Below are positions 33,027 to 42,024 of a stretch of DNA of 64,000 nucleotides, piece after piece. A program made the translations under genes and the position numbers. The stretch is taken from the NCBI RefSeq assembly GCF_017052585.1, contig NZ_JAFFHZ010000001.1:2832501-2896500 (forward strand). Direction: 5' to 3'. This stretch comes from Paenibacillus apiarius. GTDB taxonomy: Bacteria > Bacillota > Bacilli > Paenibacillales > Paenibacillaceae. The stretch's first letter is position 1. Each line of letters opens with the position of its first letter. A model generated the notes under the pieces. That model made no database searches. It saw only the letters and a list, made by a program, of their open reading frames with translations, and was not told the origin of the DNA.

Positions 33027-34652
33027 ATGGGGCAATCTTTAAGCCTGAATGAGGTCATGCGTGCCGAACGCGTGACCTTTACCTATTTAGGAGAGTGCGA
33101 GCCAGCGCTCGAAGACTGCAGCTTCCGAATCTATGATGGTGGAATCACGCTTATCGCCGGTGGCAACGGCAGCGGCAAAACAACGCTATGCAAGCTGCTT
33201 GCGGGCGCGATGCAGCCATATGAAGGAACGGTTCGCGGACTGATTGATTCGGCACCGGGACACATTGCCCACCCTCCTCTTGTGGGATTCGTGCTGCAGG
33301 AGGCGGATGGCCAGTTCGTCATCGGGACCGTCGAAGATGAGCTTGCCTTTGCGCCCGAGAATTTGGGCCTGCCGCGCGATGTCATTGGCAAGCGGGTGGA
33401 AGAGCAGCTGCATCGAGCAAGCCTTGCTTCGCTGCGGCATCGGCAGGTGCATCAGCTGTCCGGAGGGGAAAAGCAACGGACGGCAGCCGCTTCGGTATTG
33501 ACGTTGGAACCCGACGTCCTCATTATGGACGATGCGTGGAGCCATATGGATGCGTCGGCTCGCCGACAGTTGGAGGAATCGCTGCAAGCTTGGCATCAAC
33601 CAGGCCGTACGCTCATTTTGGCCGTATCGCGGTTGGACGATATGGATTGGAGCTGGTTACGCGATGCGCAGCTCCTGCTGCTTTGCGATGGGCGAATTGT
33701 TTTCGACGGCCGACCGGCTGGGCTGCAGAGCGGTCAGACTGAGAGGCCGGCAACAGAGGACGCCTCCGATTGCCATAACCTTGCTGCCCTAGGCCGCAAG
33801 GCGGGAGTGCTTCCTTCCAGATCCGTCTCTATGCCGCACAACGCGACGAAGGGCCATGTGCGACCCGGCAATGCGGTAACTGAGTGTGCAGCGGAGCACG
33901 CATGTCCTTCAGATGAGGCTGGAGTGTTGCTCGAAACATCCGGGCTCCATTTCCGCTACCGGCACCGCGCTCATTCTAGTTCGTCACGTGAATATGCGCT
34001 CCACAATATCACTTTTCGGCTATGGCGAGGGCAGTGCGTCATTATGCACGGTCCGAACGGTTCGGGGAAATCGACCCTTTTCCGCATACTAACGGGAGGA
34101 ATGCCATCCAAGGCTGGGTATGCGAGCGGAACCGTCATGCTGGAGGGTCGTCCGTACTCGCAATGGTCGACTTATGATCTTGCAGGGCGCATCGGCTTTG
34201 TCCCCCAATATCCGGAGAACGGCTTGTTCGCCGATTCGGTGGAGGAAGAGATTCGCCATGCCGTTCAAATGGCGCTGCGCAGCAGACGTTCACGCCACAT
34301 GGGCGGCAGCTGCATGACAAGCCAGACTCTTGATAATCAGGTGGAGACATGGCTTGATCATTACGACTTGAGTTCGGTTCGGCACCTTCACCCGCATGAC
34401 CTGCCCACCGGAGCAAAGCGTCTCTTAAGTCTCGTTTTGGCCGTTATCCATGATCCGCCCATCCTGCTGCTGGACGAACCGACTGCATCGCTTGATGTCC
34501 GCCACGCCGAGGCGGTGCGCGATTGGTGTCTCACACAAGCGGGGAAGGGGCGGGCGCTTATCGTGGCAACACATGACCCTATTTGGGATCAGAGGCGGCA
34601 TTCGTGTTTGAGACATGCATATATGGATAGAGGGAATCTTACAGTTGATTAA
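33027..34652 (+). CDS. ECF transporter double ATPase, YkoD-like
   Basis: A 541-residue protein with two ABC ATPase domains in one chain, as in YkoD, energising the T and S components encoded just upstream. Domain 1: Walker A GGNGSGKTT, signature LSGGEKQR, Walker B VLIMDDAWS (Asp where the catalytic Glu should be). A linker of about 80 residues follows. Domain 2: Walker A GPNGSGKST, Walker B ILLLDEPTASLD (intact), but signature LPTGAKR in place of LSGGQ. In the head-to-tail dimer both defects fall in the same composite site, leaving one normal and one weak site. ATG 33027 follows AGGAGGAC. Confidence 0.9.
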   Translation: MGQSLSLNEVMRAERVTFTYLGECEPALEDCSFRIYDGGITLIAGGNGSGKTTLCKLLAGAMQPYEGTVRGLIDSAPGHIAHPPLVGFVLQEADGQFVIGTVEDELAFAPENLGLPRDVIGKRVEEQLHRASLASLRHRQVHQLSGGEKQRTAAASVLTLEPDVLIMDDAWSHMDASARRQLEESLQAWHQPGRTLILAVSRLDDMDWSWLRDAQLLLLCDGRIVFDGRPAGLQSGQTERPATEDASDCHNLAALGRKAGVLPSRSVSMPHNATKGHVRPGNAVTECAAEHACPSDEAGVLLETSGLHFRYRHRAHSSSSREYALHNITFRLWRGQCVIMHGPNGSGKSTLFRILTGGMPSKAGYASGTVMLEGRPYSQWSTYDLAGRIGFVPQYPENGLFADSVEEEIRHAVQMALRSRRSRHMGGSCMTSQTLDNQVETWLDHYDLSSVRHLHPHDLPTGAKRLLSLVLAVIHDPPILLLDEPTASLDVRHAEAVRDWCLTQAGKGRALIVATHDPIWDQRRHSCLRHAYMDRGNLTVD

Positions 34653-34705
34653 TATCAGTTTTTGAACAGCCTCTATAAGTATAGAGATGGAAAGGAAGGA
34701 CTTTC

Positions 34706-36256
34706 ATGGGCAATGCAACTTCCATGCAAGCGGGACGCAGCCGTAAATTGGTAACCCTGGCGCTGCTGCTGTCTACATTTCTTGCAGCTATCGAAGTGAC
34801 GGTCGTCAGCACCGCCATGCCGAAAATCGTATCCGATTTGGGCGGTCTGCAACTAATAAGTTGGGTATATGCCGCCTATTTGCTGACGACGGCTGTATCG
34901 ACGCCGCTGTTTGGCAAAATGGCTGACTTATATGGACGCAAGAAAATTTTTATTTTCGGTTCGGCCTTGTTCGTTGCAGGCTCCATGCTCTGCAGTTTGT
35001 CGATGAACATGACGCAGATGGTCATTTTCCGCGCGATTCAAGGGATCGGCGCCGGAGCCGTGCTCCCGGTCACTTTTACGATTGTGGCGGACATTTACAC
35101 GTTTGAGGAGCGGGCCAAGATTCAGGGGCTGTTCAGCTCCATATGGGGGATTGCGGGGCTGGTAGGTCCGCTGGTCGGAGGATTTTTCGTCGATTCGCTG
35201 TCCTGGCATTGGATATTTTTCTTTAACGTTCCTTTTGGCATCGTATCGGTCTGGATGATTATCGTCTGCTTCAAAGAGAAGGTGGAGCGAAAAGACAAGC
35301 CGGTAGACTATGCAGGCGCTGCTACGTTTACAATTGGGATGACCGCATTCTTGTTTGCAATTATAACCGGAGGACAGAGCATTGCTTGGAATTCGCCGTG
35401 GATGGTGCTATTGCTCGGAATCGCCGCTGTTTTTCTCGTCATGTTCTACTTTATTGAAGTCAAAGCGCCGGAACCAATGGTGCCGTTTCAGCTGTTTCGC
35501 ATTCGAGACATCGCCGTATCGAATTTGGTCGGGTTTTTGGTCAGCGGCGTTCTCATCGGGATCAACTCCTATTTGCCGCTCTGGATACAAGGGGTACTCG
35601 GGAAAAATGCGACAAGCTCCGGCCTGTCCTTGACGCCGATGTCAATCGGCTGGCTCATTGGTTCGATTATTGGCGGGCGGATGCTCATTAAGAGCGGAGC
35701 GCGCTTGACCTCTTCCATAGGGATGACCTTCATCGTCATTGGCTCCATATGGTTGACCATGATTACCGGGGCGACATCGGTGTGGGTGATCGTTGCGCTG
35801 ATGACCATATCCGGCCTTGGCTTCGGTTTCTCGATTACCGTCTTTACGATCATCGTCCAATCATCCGTGGAATGGAACATGCGCGGGGCTTCGACGGCGC
35901 TGAATACGTTCGTGCGAACGTTGGGTCAGACGCTTGGTATTGCGGCCTTCGGCACGTTCTTGAATGCCCGCATTGCCTCGCTGGTGAGCACGGCGGGACC
36001 GGAAATTGCCGCGAAGATTTCAAGCGACGATCTGAACAATTTGTTGAACCCCGAGAGCGCAAGCAAGCTGGCTCCGGACGTGATGAGCATTTTGCGCGAG
36101 TATTTGGAAACGGGGCTGTCCAATGTATTCGCCGTTATGGCGGGGATCGCAATCATTTGCTTCGGGTGTACGCTGTTGATGCCGAAGTCGAAAACAGGCA
36201 GAGGCACGACTCAACCAGGCAACAATCCAAGCTCGGCAAGCCATTCCGCTTCATAA
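34706..36256 (+). CDS. MFS exporter, DHA2 (14-helix) family
   Basis: A 516-residue drug/metabolite exporter paralogous to the one at 28668-30305. Motifs: FLAAIEVTVVSTAMPKI (D1), GKMADLYGRKK (A), FRAIQGIGAGAVLP (B) and GPLVGGFFVD (C), then fourteen predicted membrane helices with a long loop after helix 13. It lies 53 bases downstream of the ECF ATPase gene with no terminator between and has its own GGAAAGGA ribosome site, so it may be the last gene of the TetR-headed operon. A convergent MarR gene lies on its other side. Confidence 0.92.
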   Translation: MGNATSMQAGRSRKLVTLALLLSTFLAAIEVTVVSTAMPKIVSDLGGLQLISWVYAAYLLTTAVSTPLFGKMADLYGRKKIFIFGSALFVAGSMLCSLSMNMTQMVIFRAIQGIGAGAVLPVTFTIVADIYTFEERAKIQGLFSSIWGIAGLVGPLVGGFFVDSLSWHWIFFFNVPFGIVSVWMIIVCFKEKVERKDKPVDYAGAATFTIGMTAFLFAIITGGQSIAWNSPWMVLLLGIAAVFLVMFYFIEVKAPEPMVPFQLFRIRDIAVSNLVGFLVSGVLIGINSYLPLWIQGVLGKNATSSGLSLTPMSIGWLIGSIIGGRMLIKSGARLTSSIGMTFIVIGSIWLTMITGATSVWVIVALMTISGLGFGFSITVFTIIVQSSVEWNMRGASTALNTFVRTLGQTLGIAAFGTFLNARIASLVSTAGPEIAAKISSDDLNNLLNPESASKLAPDVMSILREYLETGLSNVFAVMAGIAIICFGCTLLMPKSKTGRGTTQPGNNPSSASHSAS

Positions 36257-36315
36257 TGAATGCAGCCGCGCCGCCATGAGGCGGGGGGGAAGGAACTGGA
36301 TACTTGCCCGTATAA

Positions 36316-36364
36316 CGAAGAAGAAACGGCGAATAGGACTTATTCATCTGCCGTTTCTTCTTCG
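36316..36364. terminator. Bidirectional terminator
   Basis: A perfect 15-bp stem, CGAAGAAGAAACGGC / GCCGTTTCTTCTTCG, with a 19-base loop. It separates the convergent MFS and MarR genes. Confidence 0.85.
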
Positions 36365-36365
36365 A

Positions 36366-36839
36366 TTAAGAGCCTTTCTTCGTGATGAGACTCAATTTTT
36401 CTGCTTGAATACCCAATTTCTTAAGCAACGAAATGGCTTGTTCCTTTTCTTCCAAGGTCAGTCCGCTCATGGCGCGCCGCAGCGTCTGCGCTTGCTTGGG
36501 GAACATGGCATTCATCTCTTCGTGTCCTTTATCGGTCAACTCCGCGAAGATGACGCGGCGATCTTTGGCGCAAGGATGTCTGCGAAGCAGGCCGTTGCGC
36601 TCCAGCTTGTCGATGACATAGGTGACGTTGCCACTTTGCAGCAGGAGCTTTGCCCCGATTTGTTGTATAGGCTGAGGTCCTTTATGGTGAAGCATTTCTA
36701 ATACAGCAAAATCAGTAGGGTTGAACCCTTCCACTTTACATCCCGCGGCGGAATGGTCTGCGACACTCTTGAAAGCCTTGGAAAAGACGCGGAACAGATG
36801 CAGCGATGTTTCGGTCTCGCGATCGATTCGCTCAGACAT
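36366..36839 (-). CDS. MarR-family regulator, MhqR-like
   Basis: A 157-residue winged-helix regulator. The DNA-binding core is FAVLEMLHHKGPQPIQQIGAKLLLQSGNVTYVIDKLERNGLLRRHPCAKDRRVIFAELTDKG, with the DRR wing. It resembles MhqR of B. subtilis, a repressor of quinone- and electrophile-detoxification genes. Two Cys (Cys34 region and PCAKDRR) might sense electrophiles. The divergent gene is a quinone oxidoreductase, and an inverted repeat lies between them, which supports that role. The start follows AGGTGGG. Confidence 0.87.
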   Translation of the reverse strand: MSERIDRETETSLHLFRVFSKAFKSVADHSAAGCKVEGFNPTDFAVLEMLHHKGPQPIQQIGAKLLLQSGNVTYVIDKLERNGLLRRHPCAKDRRVIFAELTDKGHEEMNAMFPKQAQTLRRAMSGLTLEEKEQAISLLKKLGIQAEKLSLITKKGS

Positions 36840-36857
36840 TCGAATCCCACCTTATTA

Positions 36858-36876
36858 GATTAGTTACGTAGTAATC
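36858..36876. promoter_or_regulatory. Candidate MarR operator
   Basis: GATTA-N9-TAATC, a 5-bp inverted repeat within 19 bp, 18 bases upstream of the MarR start and about 115 bases upstream of the quinone oxidoreductase gene. Size and symmetry fit a MarR dimer. Confidence 0.5.
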
Positions 36877-36991
36877 GTATAACGGAAGCTGACATGACTA
36901 AAATATCATTTATCACAATTGTGAAAGAAAGAACAAAAAAATTTTAAAATGTTCAAATTCTTTTCATAATGTAAAAAGGAGGCGGAACGAG

Positions 36992-37987
36992 TTGAAGCAC
37001 GATGGGTACGCTGAAATGATCGCTTGTCAAGTCGGAGAACAACAGAGACTGTATTGGGGGGTATGGAACAAACCCTTATTGAAGCCCGGGGAACTGCTTG
37101 TCCGTATTTACGCTACGGCCCTGAACCGGGCAGATTTGCTGCAGAAGCGCGGCAAATACCCGGTTCCGGAAGGGGCTTCGCCCATATTGGGGCTGGAAAT
37201 GTCAGGTGTCGTTGAAGCCATCGGCGAAGGCGTTTCCGGTTGGAGCATAGGCGAACGGGTATGCGCGCTGCTTCCGGGAGGCGGCTACGCCCAATACGCG
37301 GCCATTCCTGCGGACATGGCGATGCGCGTTCCCGGCAATATGACGCTGGAACAGGCGGCTGCCGTGCCGGAAGCCTATTTGACGGCGTACTTGAATCTAT
37401 TTCAGCTTGGACATTTGCAAGCAGGGGAATCGGTGCTCATCCACGCCGGCGCAAGCGGAGTGGGGACGGCCGCGATTCAGATCGCCCGCGCTGCGGGTGC
37501 GCGTGTGGCCGCAACGGCGGGCTCCGAGGAGAAGTGCGAAGTAATCCGGCAGCTCGGTGCCGGGCTCGCCATCAATTACCGCAAGGAGCCGCTTGCCGAG
37601 TCCGTGCTGCATTGGACGGCACAAAAAGGAGTTCAATTGGTGCTCGATCCGGTCCTTGCGCCGTATTGGAAGGAACATCTTCGATGCATGGCAATGGACG
37701 GTCGTCTCGTGCTGATCGGCACGCTCGGCGGCTCCAAGGTCGAGGTTGATTTTATGACGGTCATGCTGCGCCGGCTGCAGATTATCGGCAGCACGCTCCG
37801 CGGTCTTCCGCTTGAGCGCAAGGCCCGGCTAACGGCCGAGTTCGCCGCCTTTGCAATGCCGCTGTTCGAAGCAGGGCAATGTATGCCTGTCGTGGATTCG
37901 GTCTGGCAGCCTGATCAAATAAATGAAGCACATGAGCGTATGGAACGTAATGAAAATGTAGGGAAATTGGTGTTAATCGTGCCATAA
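36992..37987 (+). CDS. NAD(P)H-dependent quinone oxidoreductase (zinc-free MDR)
   Basis: A 331-residue medium-chain dehydrogenase/reductase of the PIG3/Qor group, reducing quinones or reactive enones with NADPH. The N-terminal GroES-like domain has ATALNRADLLQKRGKYP and LGLEMSGVV; the nucleotide-binding fold shows LIHAGASGVGTAAIQIARAAGARVAATAGSEEK, the AxxGVG motif. Catalytic and structural zinc ligands are absent. Start TTG 36992 follows a strong AAGGAGGCGG. It is divergent from the MhqR-like regulator, its likely repressor. Confidence 0.9.
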   Translation: MKHDGYAEMIACQVGEQQRLYWGVWNKPLLKPGELLVRIYATALNRADLLQKRGKYPVPEGASPILGLEMSGVVEAIGEGVSGWSIGERVCALLPGGGYAQYAAIPADMAMRVPGNMTLEQAAAVPEAYLTAYLNLFQLGHLQAGESVLIHAGASGVGTAAIQIARAAGARVAATAGSEEKCEVIRQLGAGLAINYRKEPLAESVLHWTAQKGVQLVLDPVLAPYWKEHLRCMAMDGRLVLIGTLGGSKVEVDFMTVMLRRLQIIGSTLRGLPLERKARLTAEFAAFAMPLFEAGQCMPVVDSVWQPDQINEAHERMERNENVGKLVLIVP

Positions 37988-38010
37988 GGCTGGGGAAGGG
38001 GAAATTCCTC

Positions 38011-38709
38011 TTGATAATTTTGGATACAACTATTAAATCGGCAGGATACGATAAAGGCGAAGCCAAAATACACGACATTGCCTTTCAGGTCGAGGCCGGC
38101 CAATTAGTCGGATTAATCGGACCGAACGGTGCGGGGAAGAGCACCACGATCAAGTCGATACTTGGAATTATGCGTGACGTGCACGGAACCGTGCAAATCG
38201 GCGATGGCAAGGGGACCTATGCATATGTTCCGGAACAGCCGGTGCTGTATGATTCCATGACACTGTGGGAGCATCTGGAGCTGGCTGCGGCAGCGCATGA
38301 GCTGCCGCCTGGCGAGTTCGAAGCGCGAGCAGAGGAGTTGCTGTCGGAGTTCCAAATGACGGAGCAGAAGCATCATCTGCCTACCAGCTTCTCCAAAGGA
38401 ATGCAGCAGAAGCTGATGCTTATCATCGCCTTCCTGCTGCGCCCTTCTCTCTATATCGTGGACGAGCCGTTCGTGGGATTGGATCCGCGCGCGACCCGAC
38501 GTTTTCTCCGAATGCTTGACAAGGAACGACAGCGCGGGGCAGGCGTGCTGATGAGCACGCACGTGTTGGATACAGCCGAGCGCGTGTGCGATTCTTTCGT
38601 GCTCATTCATCAGGGGCGGATTGTTGCCCGTGGAACATTTGAAGAGGTGCGGCAGACATGCGGATTGCCCGAGGGGACATTGTTTGATTGCTTTGAGGCG
38701 CTTACCTAA
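38011..38709 (+). CDS. ecsA: ABC transporter ATPase, EcsA-like
   Basis: A 232-residue ABC ATPase: Walker A GPNGAGKST, signature FSKGMQQK, Walker B LYIVDEPFVGLD and the switch His in STHVLD. With the following permease it forms the EcsAB transporter, which in B. subtilis affects protein secretion, processing by intramembrane proteases and competence. Start TTG 38011 follows AAGGGGAA; 23 bases separate it from the oxidoreductase gene, so co-transcription is possible. Its stop codon shares a base with the next start (TAATG). Confidence 0.88.
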   Translation: MIILDTTIKSAGYDKGEAKIHDIAFQVEAGQLVGLIGPNGAGKSTTIKSILGIMRDVHGTVQIGDGKGTYAYVPEQPVLYDSMTLWEHLELAAAAHELPPGEFEARAEELLSEFQMTEQKHHLPTSFSKGMQQKLMLIIAFLLRPSLYIVDEPFVGLDPRATRRFLRMLDKERQRGAGVLMSTHVLDTAERVCDSFVLIHQGRIVARGTFEEVRQTCGLPEGTLFDCFEALT

Positions 38710-40019
38710 TGGCTAAGCAGCGCTCAATTGGAGCGATGGAACCATGGACGCTGGCTGCCCGTCGTTTGAAGACGAATGCCGTCTATCAATGGAAGGCGCT
38801 GCGCACCGTATTGGATTGGACGGTATGGCTGTATATCGTCATTCCGCTGCTGCTGCTTGGGCTGAAGTTCTACTATAATTGGTGGACGGATCCGTTGCCC
38901 GCCTCGTGGATTGCCGGGCCGTACATCCTCTATCTCCTGCCCTGTATATTGCCCGTCATTATGGGGATGGTGCATACCTGGTCGGAAGGGGGAGACATTT
39001 TATTTCTGCGGCAAAAATCGACATGGTGGAAACGGTTGGTTCTATTCGGATTTCTCGGCTACACCATTCGCAGTGTGCTGTTCACCGGCTTCGTGCTGCT
39101 CATCGTCTCGCCATGGCTCTTTCGCGGATATGGCTTGCCCATTGCTATACTGTTAAGCTTCGGCCTTAGCGTCAGCGTATTGTCCGTTCTGACTGCATTG
39201 CTGCGCAATCGCGTTCATGTCACATTTGGCGGTTGGCGTCGATGGGGGATGTCGTGTATCGTTGGCCTTCTGTCCGTTGGGGCATTCGGCTTTTCATTGT
39301 ACTTGCTGCAGCTGCACTATTTGCTCCAGCTTAGCTGGGCCGCCATACTCGCGGTCTCTGCTATCCCGCTTTTGCTATGGCGTCTGAACGCGCGGCATAC
39401 GTTCGACCGGGACGTCGAGCTGGAAGGGGAAATGAAGCTGCGCTTGACAGCCTTGCTGCTGTCCCGCAGCGTAGACAAGCCGACGCGGAGCAAACGTAAG
39501 CGCCCGCTCCTATTTCCGAAATCCGGCTATTTTATGAAGCGAAAACATGGCGGTCAGCAAATCGGCGCAATTGCCGTCAAATCATTGCTGCGCAGCAGGG
39601 CTCATCTGCTCTTTTATATTCAGCTTACCATGGTTGGTCTTGGAGCTTCGTTCGCAGCTTCCCGGTTCGGGCTCTTTCTCATTGTTGTGCCTGTATTGTA
39701 CATCATACTCAGTTACTGGCTCAGCATGTATTGGCGGGAGTTCATTGAAGGCGATGTCCCTGCCATGTTCTCATTCCGTTCCGAGCAGCTCCATAAAGCG
39801 GCACAGCATATGGTGAAGGTGCTTTGCGCCGTTCCTGGAGCGTTATGGGCATTTGCCGGGGGCATAGCTGCGACGGCGCCTCTCATAAGCATCGGCTGGG
39901 CGGCAGCCGGAGGTCTGGCAGCGGCGTATATCGGAGGCATTGTCATTATGATGACCGGTTGGAAGGAGAAGCGCAAACAGGCGGAATCCGAACCCGCAGA
40001 CGATAAGCCAGGCCAATAA
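38709..40019 (+). CDS. ecsB: ABC transporter permease, EcsB-like
   Basis: A 436-residue membrane protein with about eight to ten predicted helices and basic cytoplasmic loops (SVDKPTRSKRKRP), matching EcsB in length and N-terminal pattern (RLKTNAVYQWKALRTVLDWTVWLYIVIPLLLL). It is the membrane partner of EcsA. Translation is coupled (TAATG overlap). The third gene of the B. subtilis operon, ecsC, is not present here. Confidence 0.87.
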   Translation: MAKQRSIGAMEPWTLAARRLKTNAVYQWKALRTVLDWTVWLYIVIPLLLLGLKFYYNWWTDPLPASWIAGPYILYLLPCILPVIMGMVHTWSEGGDILFLRQKSTWWKRLVLFGFLGYTIRSVLFTGFVLLIVSPWLFRGYGLPIAILLSFGLSVSVLSVLTALLRNRVHVTFGGWRRWGMSCIVGLLSVGAFGFSLYLLQLHYLLQLSWAAILAVSAIPLLLWRLNARHTFDRDVELEGEMKLRLTALLLSRSVDKPTRSKRKRPLLFPKSGYFMKRKHGGQQIGAIAVKSLLRSRAHLLFYIQLTMVGLGASFAASRFGLFLIVVPVLYIILSYWLSMYWREFIEGDVPAMFSFRSEQLHKAAQHMVKVLCAVPGALWAFAGGIAATAPLISIGWAAAGGLAAAYIGGIVIMMTGWKEKRKQAESEPADDKPGQ

Positions 40020-40087
40020 TGTGCAGGGTATGTTCCTCTTCAACTCGGGCATATTAACGAATAACTCACCGAATAGGAGGAACGAGT

Positions 40088-40504
40088 ATGCCAGAAGCTG
40101 CCATTCGGTTCCGGTTCACGGATGCCGCAAGTGCCATGTTGGCATTTGATACGTTGGAGGAATTGGGATACACCCCTGCATATGACGGAGATAGCCATAC
40201 GGAACTTCATGTGCATGTGGAAAAAAGAGATCTCACGTCAGCGCTCGAGATTGCGGAGGCGCATGGCGGACAGCTTGTAGAGGAAGCGGACTTAACCGAA
40301 GTGTCCCTTATGAATCAGGCTTACGGCATGGACTTGATTCCGATTCCGGCCCATGTCGTTAATGAAGATTGGGCTGACGATGATCGTTATGCAGTCAGGA
40401 ATCGCGCTCCGAATCATGACGACTTGTCGCATCGGGACGAAGAGGCATTCGGTTGGATCGATGACGAGACGACCAATCAATTTCCGGGCGGCATTCATAT
40501 CTGA
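40088..40504 (+). CDS. Conserved-type protein of unknown function
   Basis: A 138-residue acidic protein not recognised. Residues 1-65 read as an alternating beta/alpha pattern (AAIRFRFTDAASAMLAFDTLEELGYTP..TELHVHVEKRDLTSALEIAEAHGGQLVEE), consistent with a small ferredoxin-like or ACT-like fold. The C-terminal third is Asp/Asn/His-rich and probably disordered, ending FPGGIHI. No signal peptide or membrane segment. Preceded by TAGGAGG. It stands alone between ecsB and the flavoprotein gene and has its own terminator. Coding confidence is good; function is open. Confidence 0.75.
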   Translation: MPEAAIRFRFTDAASAMLAFDTLEELGYTPAYDGDSHTELHVHVEKRDLTSALEIAEAHGGQLVEEADLTEVSLMNQAYGMDLIPIPAHVVNEDWADDDRYAVRNRAPNHDDLSHRDEEAFGWIDDETTNQFPGGIHI

Positions 40505-40551
40505 GTCGCTGAAGTTACGATAATCATCTTTCAAAGTTTGTTTATGAAATA

Positions 40552-40602
40552 AGGGCAGTTCCGCTAATTTCCCCGGGAGGGGGAGCGCGGACTGCCCTGT
40601 TT
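40552..40602. terminator. Terminator between convergent genes
   Basis: AGGGCAGT-t-CCGC pairs with GCGGACTGCCCT, with a small inner GC hairpin, followed by GTTT; it can serve both strands. Confidence 0.75.
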
Positions 40603-40607
40603 GCTCG

Positions 40608-41885
40608 TTATTCGCGATATTCATGTACGGCTTGCGCCGCGTGCTTGCCGGCTGTATAGCCTGTCGCAAAGGCCGCAGTAATGTTGTACCCGCCTGTGTA
40701 GCCGTGAATGTCCAATATTTCTCCGCAAAAGAACAGCCCGTTCATTTTCCGGGACTGCATCGTCTTCGGTTCTAGCTCCTTCAGGTAGACTCCGCCTCCA
40801 GTTACGAATGCTTCTTCCAGCGAGAGGGTTCCGTTCACTTTGATCGGAAATGCTTTCATTAGACGGCATAAATCCTGCCAAGGCTGCTTCGGAATATGAT
40901 CGTAGGTTACCGCGTCATCGATTCCTGCTTGCTGCAACAGAATCGGGATGATGCGCTCGGGCAGCAGCAGCTTGAGTACGTTTTTTATGGCCTTCTTCGG
41001 TTCTTGCGCGCACAGCTGCAAAGATTGATGTTCAAGCTCGGCCAGAGATAGATCAGGGTGAAGATCGATCGTCAAATTGACGGTCTCGCGTCCCGAACGC
41101 TTCAATTGCTTGACGACGAATTGGCTGCAACGAAGCGCAGTCGGTCCAGATATGCCGAAGTGAGTAAATAGCAGATCACCCTCGTGTTCAACCGCTTTTT
41201 TGCCCTTCTCATTCCATACTGTGACCCGGACGCCGCGCAGCGACAGTCCTTGCAGCAGCTTCTCCCGGATGAAGTAAGCATTCGAAGTAAGCGGCACCTC
41301 GGTCGGATACAATTCGGTTATCGTATGGCCTGCTGCCGTGGCCCAAGCGTACCCGTCGCCGGTGGAGCCCGTATGGGGTACCGACTTGCCGCCGGTTGCT
41401 ACAATGACAGCGTTGCTGTACAGCGTAGCCCCGTTTTTGAAACGTACGCCTTGCACCGCTCCTTCTTGATACAATACGTCTGCAACCGGCTGATTGACAA
41501 GTATCGTGACGCCAAGTCGGCGCACCTCGCCGATCAATGCTTCGACTACTGTCTTGGCTTTATCTGAAACTGGAAACATCCGTCCGTTATCTTCTTCCTT
41601 CAAAGCAATGCCCAGACCTTCAAAAAAACGGATAATATCCCGATTATTAAAGTGGGCGAAAGCGCTGTGTAAAAACCTTCCATTTCCCGGAATGTGTCGA
41701 ATTAATTCATCTTGATCTTTGTTGTTAGTCACATTGCACCGTCCGCCGCCGGAGATGGCGAGCTTGCGTCCGAGCTTGTCCCCTTTGTCGACAAGGACCA
41801 CGCGCCCGCCGTGTTCAGCGGCTGCGATGCAGGCCATCAGGCCGGAAGGGCCTCCGCCGATGACGATAATATCCGTTTGTTCCAT
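40608..41885 (-). CDS. BaiN/HI0933-family FAD flavoprotein
   Basis: A 425-residue NAD(P)/FAD-dependent oxidoreductase. The N-terminal dinucleotide fold [21 protein letters not shown] and the family hallmark [16 protein letters not shown] are clear; the C-terminal FAD-binding part has [20 protein letters not shown] and [19 protein letters not shown]. Members include the bile-acid reductase BaiN and many uncharacterised paralogues; the role here is unknown. The start at 41885 follows GAAGGAGAA. It is divergent from the KinB-like kinase. Confidence 0.9.
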   Translation of the reverse strand: MEQTDIIVIGGGPSGLMACIAAAEHGGRVVLVDKGDKLGRKLAISGGGRCNVTNNKDQDELIRHIPGNGRFLHSAFAHFNNRDIIRFFEGLGIALKEEDNGRMFPVSDKAKTVVEALIGEVRRLGVTILVNQPVADVLYQEGAVQGVRFKNGATLYSNAVIVATGGKSVPHTGSTGDGYAWATAAGHTITELYPTEVPLTSNAYFIREKLLQGLSLRGVRVTVWNEKGKKAVEHEGDLLFTHFGISGPTALRCSQFVVKQLKRSGRETVNLTIDLHPDLSLAELEHQSLQLCAQEPKKAIKNVLKLLLPERIIPILLQQAGIDDAVTYDHIPKQPWQDLCRLMKAFPIKVNGTLSLEEAFVTGGGVYLKELEPKTMQSRKMNGLFFCGEILDIHGYTGGYNITAAFATGYTAGKHAAQAVHEYRE

Positions 41886-42024
41886 AACGTTCTCCTTCAT
41901 TAATTGTTCTTACTTTATTGTAACGCAAAAATCGAAACTTGACGAAAAGGAAGTGTTGCTCCATTGTTAATAAAGAATGATATATCCATTGCATCTTTAC
42001 CTAACTTTATAGAGGAGATATAAC

